Shown here: positions 5,440 through 11,286 of the stretch, piece by piece
Layout: every line of letters begins with the position of its first letter
Numbering within the stretch: position 1 is the first letter of the stretch
From: JAFGCR01 sp964538225
GTDB lineage: Bacteria; Patescibacteriota; Gracilibacteria; UM-FILTER-43-11
Direction of reading: 5' to 3'
Length of the DNA stretch: 12,750 nucleotides
NCBI GenBank assembly: GCA_964538225.1
Contig: CAZIDW010000037.1
Coordinates: 1 to 12,750 of the forward strand
The notes under the pieces: model-generated
The model's input: only the letters and a program-made list of their open reading frames with translations
Databases searched by the model: none
What the model was told of the DNA's origin: nothing
Program-made: the position numbers and the translations under genes

Positions 5440-6999
5440 TTATTTGGCGATGTCCACTGCTCTCGTTTCCCTGAGCACGTTTATTTTAACGGTGCCCGGG
5501 TAAGCGAGTTCTTTTTCGATTTTACGGGCGATATCATGTGAAAGTTTTACAGCACCCAAGTCGTCGATCTTTTCCGGTTTGACCATCACGCGGATTTCGC
5601 GGCCCGCCTGGATGGCATAGGCTTTGTCGATGCCGCTGAAACTTTTGGCCAGGTCCTCCAGATCCTGCAGGCGTTTCAGGTAGGTTGCCAGGGTTTCACG
5701 GCGAGCGCCCGGCCGTGAGGCAGAAATTGCGTCCGCGGCGTGGATGAGCATAGCAATCGGGGAATTGAACGGCACTTCTTCGTGGTGCGCTTCGGCCGCG
5801 TGGACGACCTCTTCAGGCAATCCGTATTTTTTCAGGATGTCCCGGCTGATCAGCGCGTGACTGCCTTCCACTTCATGGTCCACCGCTTTCCCCACATCAT
5901 GCAGTAAGCCGGCGGTTTTGGCGGTCTGGATATCCAGGCCCAGTTCACCGGCCATGCCCGCGGCCAGCAAGGCGACTTCCATGCTGTGCTTGAGCACGTT
6001 TTGCCCGTAGCTGGTGCGGAAACGAAGCCGGCCGACGATTTTGACCAGGTCCGGATGCAGGCCGAAGACGCCCAGTTCCTGAACCGCCTTTTCACCAAAA
6101 TCCACCATCATCTCGTTCACTTCTTTTTTCGTCTCTGCCACGATGGATTCGATGCGCGCCGGATGGATGCGTCCGTCTTCAATCAGTTTTTCCAGCGCCC
6201 GTTTGGCCACGTACCGGCGCACCAGGTCGAAACCGGAGATCACAATGGCTCCCGGCGTGTCGTCCACGATTACATCCACCCCGGTCAGATGCTCAAACGC
6301 GTTGATGTTGCGGCCTTCCCGCCCAATGACGCGCCCTTTGATATCGTCTCCTGGCAGCTGGACCAGCGTTTGGGTGGATTCCGAGGTGACTTCGGAGGCG
6401 ATTTTCTGGATGGCCTGGGTGATGATGTTTTTCGCCTTTTTGTTGGCGTCTTCTTTCAGATCTGCCTCCATTTTTTTGTAGCGTTCCACAATGTCATCTT
6501 TGTAATCCCGTTCCACATTTTCCAGTAACATTTGTTTCGCGTCTTCTTTACTCAGCTTGGTGATTTTAGAGAGCGCTTCTTCCTGTTCCTGGTACAACGC
6601 GTCCAGTTTTTCTTCCTCCATCTTCAATTCCTCTATTTTTTTATGGCAGGATTCCTTCGCTTTTTCGTTTTCTGTGATTTTTTTCTCTAACTGGTCTTCC
6701 TTATTGTTCAGGCGCTCCTCCTGTTTTTCGAGCTGTTTCCGCCGTTCCACTTCTTCTTTTTTGGCTTCATTGACGATATCGAGCGCCTTGTTTTTGGCGT
6801 CGATGATTTTTTCTTTGATCTTGGTGTCGATTTTTTCAGATTTGCTGCGCAGTTCCTGCAGGTGCTTTTCGATTTTGGCGATTTCCTTATCCGCCTCAGC
6901 GCGGATCTTCTGCAGGCGTTTACCGCCTTCCATCTGGAAATAGCCGTAGATCGCCCCGCCTCCTACCAGCAAGCCGAGGACTAAGAATAAAATATTCAT
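5440..6999 (-). CDS. rny: ribonuclease Y
   Basis: This 519-residue protein has the complete RNase Y architecture and normal length. Residues 2-21 are an N-terminal membrane anchor. Residues 25-200 are a charged coiled coil. A KH RNA-binding domain at about 210-275 contains the GRVIGREGRN motif (222-231). The HD hydrolase domain carries LLHDVGK with the metal-binding H367-D368, further His at 405-406, and the HAADAISASRPGAR signature (420-433). RNase Y is a membrane-bound endoribonuclease that starts mRNA decay in bacteria lacking RNase E. The start at 6999 keeps the anchor intact. No ribosome site is evident; a 7-bp hairpin (GGTTAAA/TTTAACC, 7010-7029) sits 10 nt upstream of the start in the leader. 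It stands alone, convergent with the PUR gene. Confidence 0.97.
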   Translation of the reverse strand: MNILFLVLGLLVGGGAIYGYFQMEGGKRLQKIRAEADKEIAKIEKHLQELRSKSEKIDTKIKEKIIDAKNKALDIVNEAKKEEVERRKQLEKQEERLNNKEDQLEKKITENEKAKESCHKKIEELKMEEEKLDALYQEQEEALSKITKLSKEDAKQMLLENVERDYKDDIVERYKKMEADLKEDANKKAKNIITQAIQKIASEVTSESTQTLVQLPGDDIKGRVIGREGRNINAFEHLTGVDVIVDDTPGAIVISGFDLVRRYVAKRALEKLIEDGRIHPARIESIVAETKKEVNEMMVDFGEKAVQELGVFGLHPDLVKIVGRLRFRTSYGQNVLKHSMEVALLAAGMAGELGLDIQTAKTAGLLHDVGKAVDHEVEGSHALISRDILKKYGLPEEVVHAAEAHHEEVPFNSPIAMLIHAADAISASRPGARRETLATYLKRLQDLEDLAKSFSGIDKAYAIQAGREIRVMVKPEKIDDLGAVKLSHDIARKIEKELAYPGTVKINVLRETRAVDIAK

Positions 7000-7258
7000 G
7001 GCTAAATTGGGTTAAAAAACAATTTAACCTCAAGTTAATAAAGCTTGATCGGTCTTATTCTTCAGCCGTTTTTAAGAGTGCGGAGTTTCAAATAAGGCAA
7101 TTGATTAAAGCGTGAAGAGGGCTGACGGTTACAGGGGCCTGTCGTCTACAGAAAGCCTGTTTATCACAAATCCTTTTCGAGTTATTAACTTGAGATTTTT
7201 TAGGATTATTGTTTACTAATAATTTGTAAACTATTTACTTATTTATTTTATATTAGAA

Positions 7259-7275
7259 ATTTGGATTATCCAAAT
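7259..7275. promoter_or_regulatory. perfect 17-nt palindrome, possible operator
   Basis: ATTTGGAT and ATCCAAAT flank a single T. An odd-centred perfect palindrome of this length, between divergently oriented units (rny and the hairpin array), is a plausible protein binding site. No associated regulator is in the window. Confidence 0.35.
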
Positions 7276-7301
7276 GCTTTTTTGGTTTTTTTAAAATGTC
7301 T

Positions 7302-7321
7302 AAAAAAGGCTTTATTAAGCC
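7302..7321 (-). terminator. minus-strand intrinsic terminator without an obvious gene
   Basis: On the minus strand GGCTT-AATA-AAGCC is followed at once by TTTTTTAG. It would stop transcription that comes leftward from the hairpin-array region before it reaches rny. No minus-strand gene is seen to its right until the murF-like gene, which ends at 8854. Confidence 0.6.
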
Positions 7322-7382
7322 AAATAGTCTTTTTTGTTATGCGGGGCGGCTCTCTTTGTTAAACAAAAGTTGAATAAAAGAG

Positions 7383-7411
7383 TTGCATTAATTTTTTAAA
7401 TTTGCTATAAT
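7383..7411 (+). promoter_or_regulatory. promoter of the tandem hairpin array
   Basis: TTGCAT (7383-7388) and a perfect TATAAT (7406-7411) are separated by exactly 17 nt. The start site would be near 7418, about 37 nt before the first hairpin. No ribosome site with a sensible gene follows, which fits a non-coding transcript. Confidence 0.6.
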
Positions 7412-7454
7412 TGTATGATACAGAAAAAAAAGATGACCTTTTACATGGCGGGGC

Positions 7455-7539
7455 GACAGTGGGAACAGTCTGCTTGGGAAAACAAAAACCAAAATCTCGG
7501 TTCTGGTTTCATGCTCTCAGGCAGTCTGATCCTACTGTC
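7455..7539 (+). repeat. hairpin array unit 1 (short form)
   Basis: The outer stem GACAGTGGGA pairs with TCCTACTGTC, then an A·A mismatch, CAG/CTG, a T·T mismatch and CTGC/GCAG. An asymmetric internal loop follows with AAAACAAAA on the left and a GGTTTCATGC segment on the right. The tip is closed by ACCA/TGGT. Total length is 85 nt. The plus strand is assumed from the promoter and terminator. Confidence 0.8.
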
Positions 7540-7541
7540 CG

Positions 7542-7659
7542 CATCGGTGAGAAGAGTCTGCCTGAGAAAACAAAAATCAAACAGACCCCTCTTGATTCCG
7601 TTCGCGGGATTGAGTCCGGTCCTGGTTTTATGCTCTTAGGCAGTCTGATCTCACCGATG
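7542..7659 (+). repeat. hairpin array unit 2 (long form)
   Basis: The base stem is a perfect 11-bp CATCGGTGAGA/TCTCACCGATG, then the same mismatch pattern and CTGCC/GGCAG as unit 1. The apical part is longer: a first hairpin AATCA/TGATT and a second, CCG closing a TTCG tetraloop, within the block GTTCGCGGGATTGAGT. Total length is 118 nt. Positions 7547-7654 are identical to unit 3. Confidence 0.8.
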
Positions 7660-7676
7660 AACCCCCTTTGGCTTAT

Positions 7677-7892
7677 GACAGTGAGAAGAGTCTGCCTGAG
7701 AAAACAAAAATCAAACAGACCCCTCTTGATTCCGTNNNNNNNNNNNNNNNNNNNNNNNNNNNNNNNNNNNNNNNNNNNNNNNNNNNNNNNNNNNNNNNNN
7801 NNNNNNNNNNNNNNNNNNNNNNNNNNNNNNNNNNNTCGCGGGATTGAGTCCGGTCCTGGTTTTATGCTCTTAGGCAGTCTGATCTCACTGTC
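7677..7892 (+). repeat. hairpin array unit 3 (long form, interrupted by the assembly gap)
   Basis: The outer stem GACAGTGAGA pairs perfectly with TCTCACTGTC. The 55 nt before and 53 nt after the N-run together equal the 108-nt core of unit 2 without a missing base. A 17-nt spacer separates it from unit 2. The left and right halves may belong to different true copies. Confidence 0.75.
7736..7835. other. assembly gap of 100 N inside a repeat unit
   Basis: A run of exactly 100 N is a standard scaffolding placeholder of unknown true length. Its flanks abut perfectly within the repeat consensus, so the real missing sequence is expected to be a whole number of repeat periods, including possibly zero. 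Confidence 0.95.
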
Positions 7893-7893
7893 G

Positions 7894-7978
7894 GATAGTG
7901 GGAACAGTCTGCTTGGGAAAACAAAAATCAAAATCTCGGTTCTGGTTTTATGCTCTCAGGCAGTCTGATCCTACTATC
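7894..7978 (+). repeat. hairpin array unit 4 (short form)
   Basis: This 85-nt unit is nearly the same as unit 1, but the outer stem is GATAGT/ACTATC where unit 1 has GACAGT/ACTGTC. A C:G pair has been exchanged for T:A. One base separates it from unit 3. Confidence 0.8.
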
Positions 7979-7982
7979 ACTT

Positions 7983-8067
7983 ATCGGTGAGAAGAGTTCG
8001 CCTGGGAAAACAAAAACCAAAATCTCGGTTCTGGTTTCATGTTCTTAGGCGGACTTCTCTCACTGAT
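7983..8067 (+). repeat. hairpin array unit 5 (short form)
   Basis: This 85-nt unit has outer stem ATCGGTGAGA/TCTCACTGAT with one wobble. In the middle stem TCGCC/GGCGG replaces the CTGCC/GGCAG of other units, including an exchange of T:A for C:G, and the usual T·T mismatch has become a T:A pair. The apical loop is like unit 1. It ends the clear part of the array. Confidence 0.75.
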
Positions 8068-8347
8068 TGCGTTGCCGCTTTTTCACTTTCGCGCTTGTCC
8101 GCTTCGGCGTTCGGGTGTGTGGTGATTTGTGGCTTTGGTCTTTCGTTGTCGCCTTCGGGTGGTTTCGTTCGGCCGGAGTTGCGTTTCTCCTTTCAAAGCA
8201 AAATAAAAGCCCATTTCTTGTTCCCGTTCGCGGGATTGAGTATGGACACATTGTTTCGTTTTGTTGGAGGTTAGTTGTTTGCCATTTTGTTTTTTAACAG
8301 GATGGTGGGTGGCTAAGTTTTCAACGGCTTCGCCGTCGGTGGGAGAC
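8068..8347. other. region after the array with a degenerate sixth hairpin
   Basis: I see no convincing gene. At 8187-8269 a related element is recognisable: CTCC/GGAG at the base, an A-rich left arm facing a T-rich right arm, CCAT/ATGG, and the hairpin CCCG-TTCG-CGGG followed by ATTGAGT, the same block as in units 2 and 3. The stretch 8068-8180 is G/T-rich with repeated TTCGGGTG-like words. A small ACGGC-TTC-GCCGT hairpin lies at 8323-8335. Confidence 0.5.
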
Positions 8348-8348
8348 T

Positions 8349-8380
8349 AAAAAACCTTTTTCTTTTGAAAAGGGTTTTTT
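8349..8380 (+). terminator. intrinsic terminator closing the hairpin-array transcript
   Basis: Six A, CC and TTTTTC (8349-8362) pair with GAAAAGGG and six T (8367-8380) around a TTTT loop; 14 pairs with one wobble, followed by AATTTT. The symmetric A and T runs allow it to work in both directions. It is the first terminator-like structure after the promoter at 7383-7411. Confidence 0.7.
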
Positions 8381-8470
8381 AATTTTATTAATTTTCATTT
8401 TGAATTAAAGATGATATGGTGGTGTGCCAATTTTTAATGAATTTATTTTTTATTATTTTTTTGTATTACG

Positions 8471-8818
8471 ATGAATAAATATGATTTAGAAAAGAGAACT
8501 TTAGATTTTAGTATCAAGCTCATTAAGGTTTTAAAAGTTTTACCTAAAAATATATTTAATTACAGATTAATCATTCAGGTTATCGACTCGGGAACAAGTA
8601 TTGGTGCTAATTATAGAGAGGCTAATGGCGCGGAATCAAAAAAAGATTTTATACATAAAATTAGATTGTCTTTTAAAGAATCGCGGGAGACCAAATATTG
8701 GCTCAGTATTTTGCGAGCTGTCAATTCCGATAATAAAAATCTTTTTTTGCTCTGGCAGGAGACAGATGAATTTATAAAAATTTTTGGAAAAATCATTTCC
8801 AGTTGCCATAAAACCTAA
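8471..8818 (+). CDS. four-helix-bundle protein (23S rRNA intervening-sequence protein family, S23/IVP)
   Basis: This 115-residue protein matches the TIGR02436/S23 family: LDFSIKLIKVLKVLPKN for helix 1, the signature RLIIQVIDSGTSIGANYREANGA broken as helix 2 (35-47) and the GANYREA motif (48-54), DFIHKIRLSFKESRETKYWL for helix 3, and a final helix to the C-terminus. Members are encoded inside intervening sequences of 23S rRNA genes or stand alone, and are structurally related to Avd of diversity-generating retroelements; their biochemical role is not settled. No rRNA or reverse transcriptase is present here. The gene is much richer in A/T than its neighbours and lies just after the hairpin array, suggesting an accessory insertion. 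There is no ribosome site. It converges on the MurF-like gene. Confidence 0.88.
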   Translation: MNKYDLEKRTLDFSIKLIKVLKVLPKNIFNYRLIIQVIDSGTSIGANYREANGAESKKDFIHKIRLSFKESRETKYWLSILRAVNSDNKNLFLLWQETDEFIKIFGKIISSCHKT

Positions 8819-8853
8819 AACGAAATGAAAATTAAAAATTAAAAATTGAAAAT

Positions 8854-10113
8854 TTATATTTTCTTCCAGGCTTTGTCCTGGCGACAGAGAAGGTCGCGGG
8901 CTTTTTCGGGGTATTTCATAATTGCTTTTACCAGCCGCTCCATGCGCACACGGTTTTGGGAGCCTTTTACCAGAATCAGGTCTTCCGGCTTCAGAAAATC
9001 TTTCAGAAAGTGGCCGGCGTCTTCTGATTCAAAAAAAGTGTAGATGCTTGCTTCCGGCATGCCGGCGTCGAGCGCCCCTTGTTTGATGGCGGACGCTTCC
9101 GGGCCCACAGCTACCAATATTTTAGCGGCGCCGGCCGCCTGAGCGCCCAGTGTCTTGTGCGCATTTTTGTTTAAATCACCCAGTTCATTCATGGTGCCCA
9201 GCGCCGCGATTTTGCGGTCAGCCGGCAGATCCGTCAGCAATTCCAGCGCCCTGGTCATGCTCACAGGCGACGCGTTGTAGGAGCTGTCAATAATCGTGCT
9301 GTCATTCACGCCGGGGAGAGGGTTCATCCGGCTGGGGGGCAGGGTAAAGTCTTTCAGAGCGTCCGCGCATTCCTTCAGGTCCATTCCCAGTTTCAGCCCG
9401 ATGGCGATAGCGGGGAGCAGGACATACACCTGAAACCGCCCCAGCACCGGCACTTTGAACGGCTCGGATTCCCCCTTAAAATTTACCTGAAAATAGATAT
9501 GCCTGCACAAGGGGGTCACATCGCCGGCGTGCACATCCACGCCTTCGCTTAATCCGTATCGCACCTTATGCGCGCCGGTTTCCATTGTCTTGACGAGGGG
9601 GTCGTCGTCGTTTAAGACCGCGATGCCGTTGATGGGCATATGGCGGATGAGGTTATTTTTTTCCTGCCGGATATCCTCCAGACTGCTGAATTGCCCTTTT
9701 TGCAGATGCACGGGGTTTACATTGGTCACCACGCCGATCTTCGGCGGGGCGATTTTGACCAGTTTTTTGATATCTCCCGGCTGATCCGCCCCCATTTCCA
9801 GTACGATTTTTTGGTACGGCTCCGGCTCTTTGGTCAGCACCCGTTTTATTATTTTAAACCAGGCGCGCGGAGACGAAAAACCCGACTGTTCCTCCTGCAG
9901 AATGGCCAGGCTGATACCCAGTTCCGTATTAAACCCTTTCGGACTGCTGTAGATCTTAAACTGGTTTTTCAGCAGATGGGCAATGGCTTCTTTGGCACTG
10001 GTCTTTCCGACACTCCCCGTAATGGCGATGACTTGGATACGGTGTTTTTTTAAGTACTGCCTTGCTTTATAAACAAGCAGTCTGGTAATCAGAAATCGGA
10101 ATAATGTTTTCAT
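8854..10113 (-). CDS. murF: MurF-like Mur ligase lacking the usual N-terminal domain
   Basis: The 419-residue protein has the Mur ligase ATP-binding centre: P-loop ITGSVGKTS (31-39), EMGADQPGDI (106-115), the VVTNVNPVHL segment (128-137), then DSSYNASP (276-283), LGTMNELGD (305-313) and LVKGSQNRVRMERLV (381-395) of the C-terminal domain. These fit MurF, which joins D-Ala-D-Ala to UDP-MurNAc-tripeptide in the cytosol. The P-loop begins at residue 33, whereas typical MurF has an 80-100-residue substrate-binding domain before it. Here only a basic, hydrophobic segment of about 25 residues remains, perhaps attaching it to the membrane. An alternative is a relative such as a cyanophycin-synthetase-like or MurT-type ligase. 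Its ATG overlaps the stop of a possible short upstream ORF by ATGA. Confidence 0.85.
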   Translation of the reverse strand: MKTLFRFLITRLLVYKARQYLKKHRIQVIAITGSVGKTSAKEAIAHLLKNQFKIYSSPKGFNTELGISLAILQEEQSGFSSPRAWFKIIKRVLTKEPEPYQKIVLEMGADQPGDIKKLVKIAPPKIGVVTNVNPVHLQKGQFSSLEDIRQEKNNLIRHMPINGIAVLNDDDPLVKTMETGAHKVRYGLSEGVDVHAGDVTPLCRHIYFQVNFKGESEPFKVPVLGRFQVYVLLPAIAIGLKLGMDLKECADALKDFTLPPSRMNPLPGVNDSTIIDSSYNASPVSMTRALELLTDLPADRKIAALGTMNELGDLNKNAHKTLGAQAAGAAKILVAVGPEASAIKQGALDAGMPEASIYTFFESEDAGHFLKDFLKPEDLILVKGSQNRVRMERLVKAIMKYPEKARDLLCRQDKAWKKI

Positions 10114-10268
10114 AGCTTCAGTTTAATTAAAAACCAGATGCCGGGCAAGGTGTTGGTTTCTTGGTCGGGCGGGGGGAGCGGCAGACTTTTGTTCATATAA
10201 GGCAGGAATATAAACGCCACTGAACCAGAGGGAAGCGATTGGTTCAGGCACAAATTACAAGTCGCCAT
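10110..10268 (-). CDS. possible 52-residue coupled ORF between antiporter and murF
   Basis: A minus-strand ATG at 10268 comes 1 nt after the antiporter stop codon. The frame stays open 52 codons and ends in a TGA that overlaps the murF ATG as ATGA. Both junctions are the type seen with translational coupling. The product starts MATCNLC and has a Pro-rich middle and a basic hydrophobic end; no family is recognised. An 8-bp hairpin (CTGAACCA 10220-10227, TGGTTCAG 10240-10247) lies inside it. It may be a real small gene or simply an open intergenic frame. Confidence 0.3.
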   Translation of the reverse strand: MATCNLCLNQSLPSGSVAFIFLPYMNKSLPLPPPDQETNTLPGIWFLIKLKL

Positions 10269-10269
10269 T

Positions 10270-11223
10270 TTATCCCCGTATAATCAGGAAGATGAGGTAA
10301 GTAACATACATCATCACAAAAATACCTCCTTCGACGCGGTCGATCTGCTGGCGGCTTTTAGTGAAACAGAATCCGAACAGCATTACCGTGGCGATGAAGC
10401 AGACCAGGATATCCGCGTTGATCATCGTGTTGAAGGGGAGTGGCTTGATGACCGCGCTTAACCCCAGCACCCAGAAGATGTTGAACAGGTTCGACCCCAC
10501 CACATTGCCGATGGCAATATCAGTCTTGTGTTTATAGGCGGCTATAGCGGACGTCGCGAGTTCAGGGAGCGATGTGCCGAGCGCCACGATTGTCAGACCG
10601 ATCAGCGCCTCGCTGAGCCCGAAATTATAGGCGATGGCCACGGCGCCTTCTACGACCCAATTTCCTCCATACGCCAGCCCCACAATCCCTATCGCCACCA
10701 TGCTGATGGCCTTTAGCGGAGGGTGTTTCGGATAATCGTTGTGTTTTTCTTTGCCCGCCTTAGCGAGAGCGACCGTGTAATACATAAACAGGCCGAAAAA
10801 GATCATCAGCATGATACCGTCGATCCGCGTTAAAAGGGATTCACTGGCCTTGTCGATCAGTATGTCGTTGGCCATTATAAAAAGCACCGCGACTGCCAGC
10901 ATGTTCAGGGGGATTTCTTTCCACGTGGTGTTTTTTTTGATCCTCAGCGGATAGACCAAGGCGGCAATCCCCAGAATCAGGAAGATGTTTGAAATGTTAC
11001 TCCCCAGGATATTCCCGATACCGATGTCCGCGTTGCCCTTAAAGCTGGCCACGATATTCACCAAAAGTTCCGGGGCCGAGGTGCCGAGCGATACAATCGT
11101 CAGGCCGATGACGATATCTGAAATCCCCAGGCGTTTGGCCAGTGCGCTGGAGCCTTCCACCAGCAAATCCGCCCCCTTGATGAGGAAGACGAACCCCAGG
11201 ATGAACAGCAGGTAAGTCAGCAT
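10270..11223 (-). CDS. Na+/Ca2+-exchanger-family antiporter (CaCA superfamily, YrbG type)
   Basis: The 317-residue membrane protein has two inverted Na_Ca_ex repeats. Repeat 1 carries GTSAPEL (47-53) and GNILGSNISNIFLILG (70-85); repeat 2 carries GTSLPEL (216-222) and GNVVGSNLFNIFWVLG (239-254). These alpha-repeat motifs line the ion path and include the acidic residues E52 and E221. About ten hydrophobic helices are visible, with a hydrophilic loop at about 155-170. The likely role is exchange of Ca2+ against Na+ or H+ across the cytoplasmic membrane; ion specificity cannot be read. Length is normal. It follows the acidic protein by 63 nt on the same strand. A TATAAA about 8 nt before the ATG could give an additional near-leaderless start, but no -35 box is seen. 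Confidence 0.94.
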   Translation of the reverse strand: MLTYLLFILGFVFLIKGADLLVEGSSALAKRLGISDIVIGLTIVSLGTSAPELLVNIVASFKGNADIGIGNILGSNISNIFLILGIAALVYPLRIKKNTTWKEIPLNMLAVAVLFIMANDILIDKASESLLTRIDGIMLMIFFGLFMYYTVALAKAGKEKHNDYPKHPPLKAISMVAIGIVGLAYGGNWVVEGAVAIAYNFGLSEALIGLTIVALGTSLPELATSAIAAYKHKTDIAIGNVVGSNLFNIFWVLGLSAVIKPLPFNTMINADILVCFIATVMLFGFCFTKSRQQIDRVEGGIFVMMYVTYLIFLIIRG

Positions 11224-11286
11224 TTTTTTATTTTATATTTTCGTTTATATCTTAACGCTCCCCGCCTGTTTTGCCAAATCACTTTT

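Larger units (their letters stand above)
7000..7382. other. intergenic region upstream of rny and of the hairpin array
   Basis: I see no protein gene here. It holds the rny leader, an interrupted palindrome GTTTAC/GTAAAC (7211-7231), a perfect 17-nt palindrome (7259-7275) and a minus-strand terminator (7302-7321). No convincing rny promoter could be assigned. Confidence 0.6.

Noticed and set aside
5986..6528. Plus-strand frame of 180 codons opposite rny
   Set aside because: It is antisense to the conserved KH and HD coding region of RNase Y and is a shadow of its codon use.
7411..7968. Open plus-strand frame of 185 codons across the hairpin array and the N-run
   Set aside because: It crosses the 100 N, shifts frame relative to successive repeat units, has no ribosome site, and other frames on both strands are equally open. 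The repeats conserve pairing, not amino acids.
7455..8067. CRISPR array
   Set aside because: Units are 85-118 nt, related over their whole length, and have spacers of only 1-17 nt. No cas gene is present.
7455..8067. Integron attC cassette array
   Set aside because: The units lack the GTTRRRY/RYYYAAC core sites, are not separated by cassette genes, and there is no integrase.
8848..8863. Small AT hairpin at the murF stop as a terminator
   Set aside because: GAAAAT/ATTTTC with a 4-nt loop is only six mostly A:T pairs in a very AT-rich stretch, too weak to claim.
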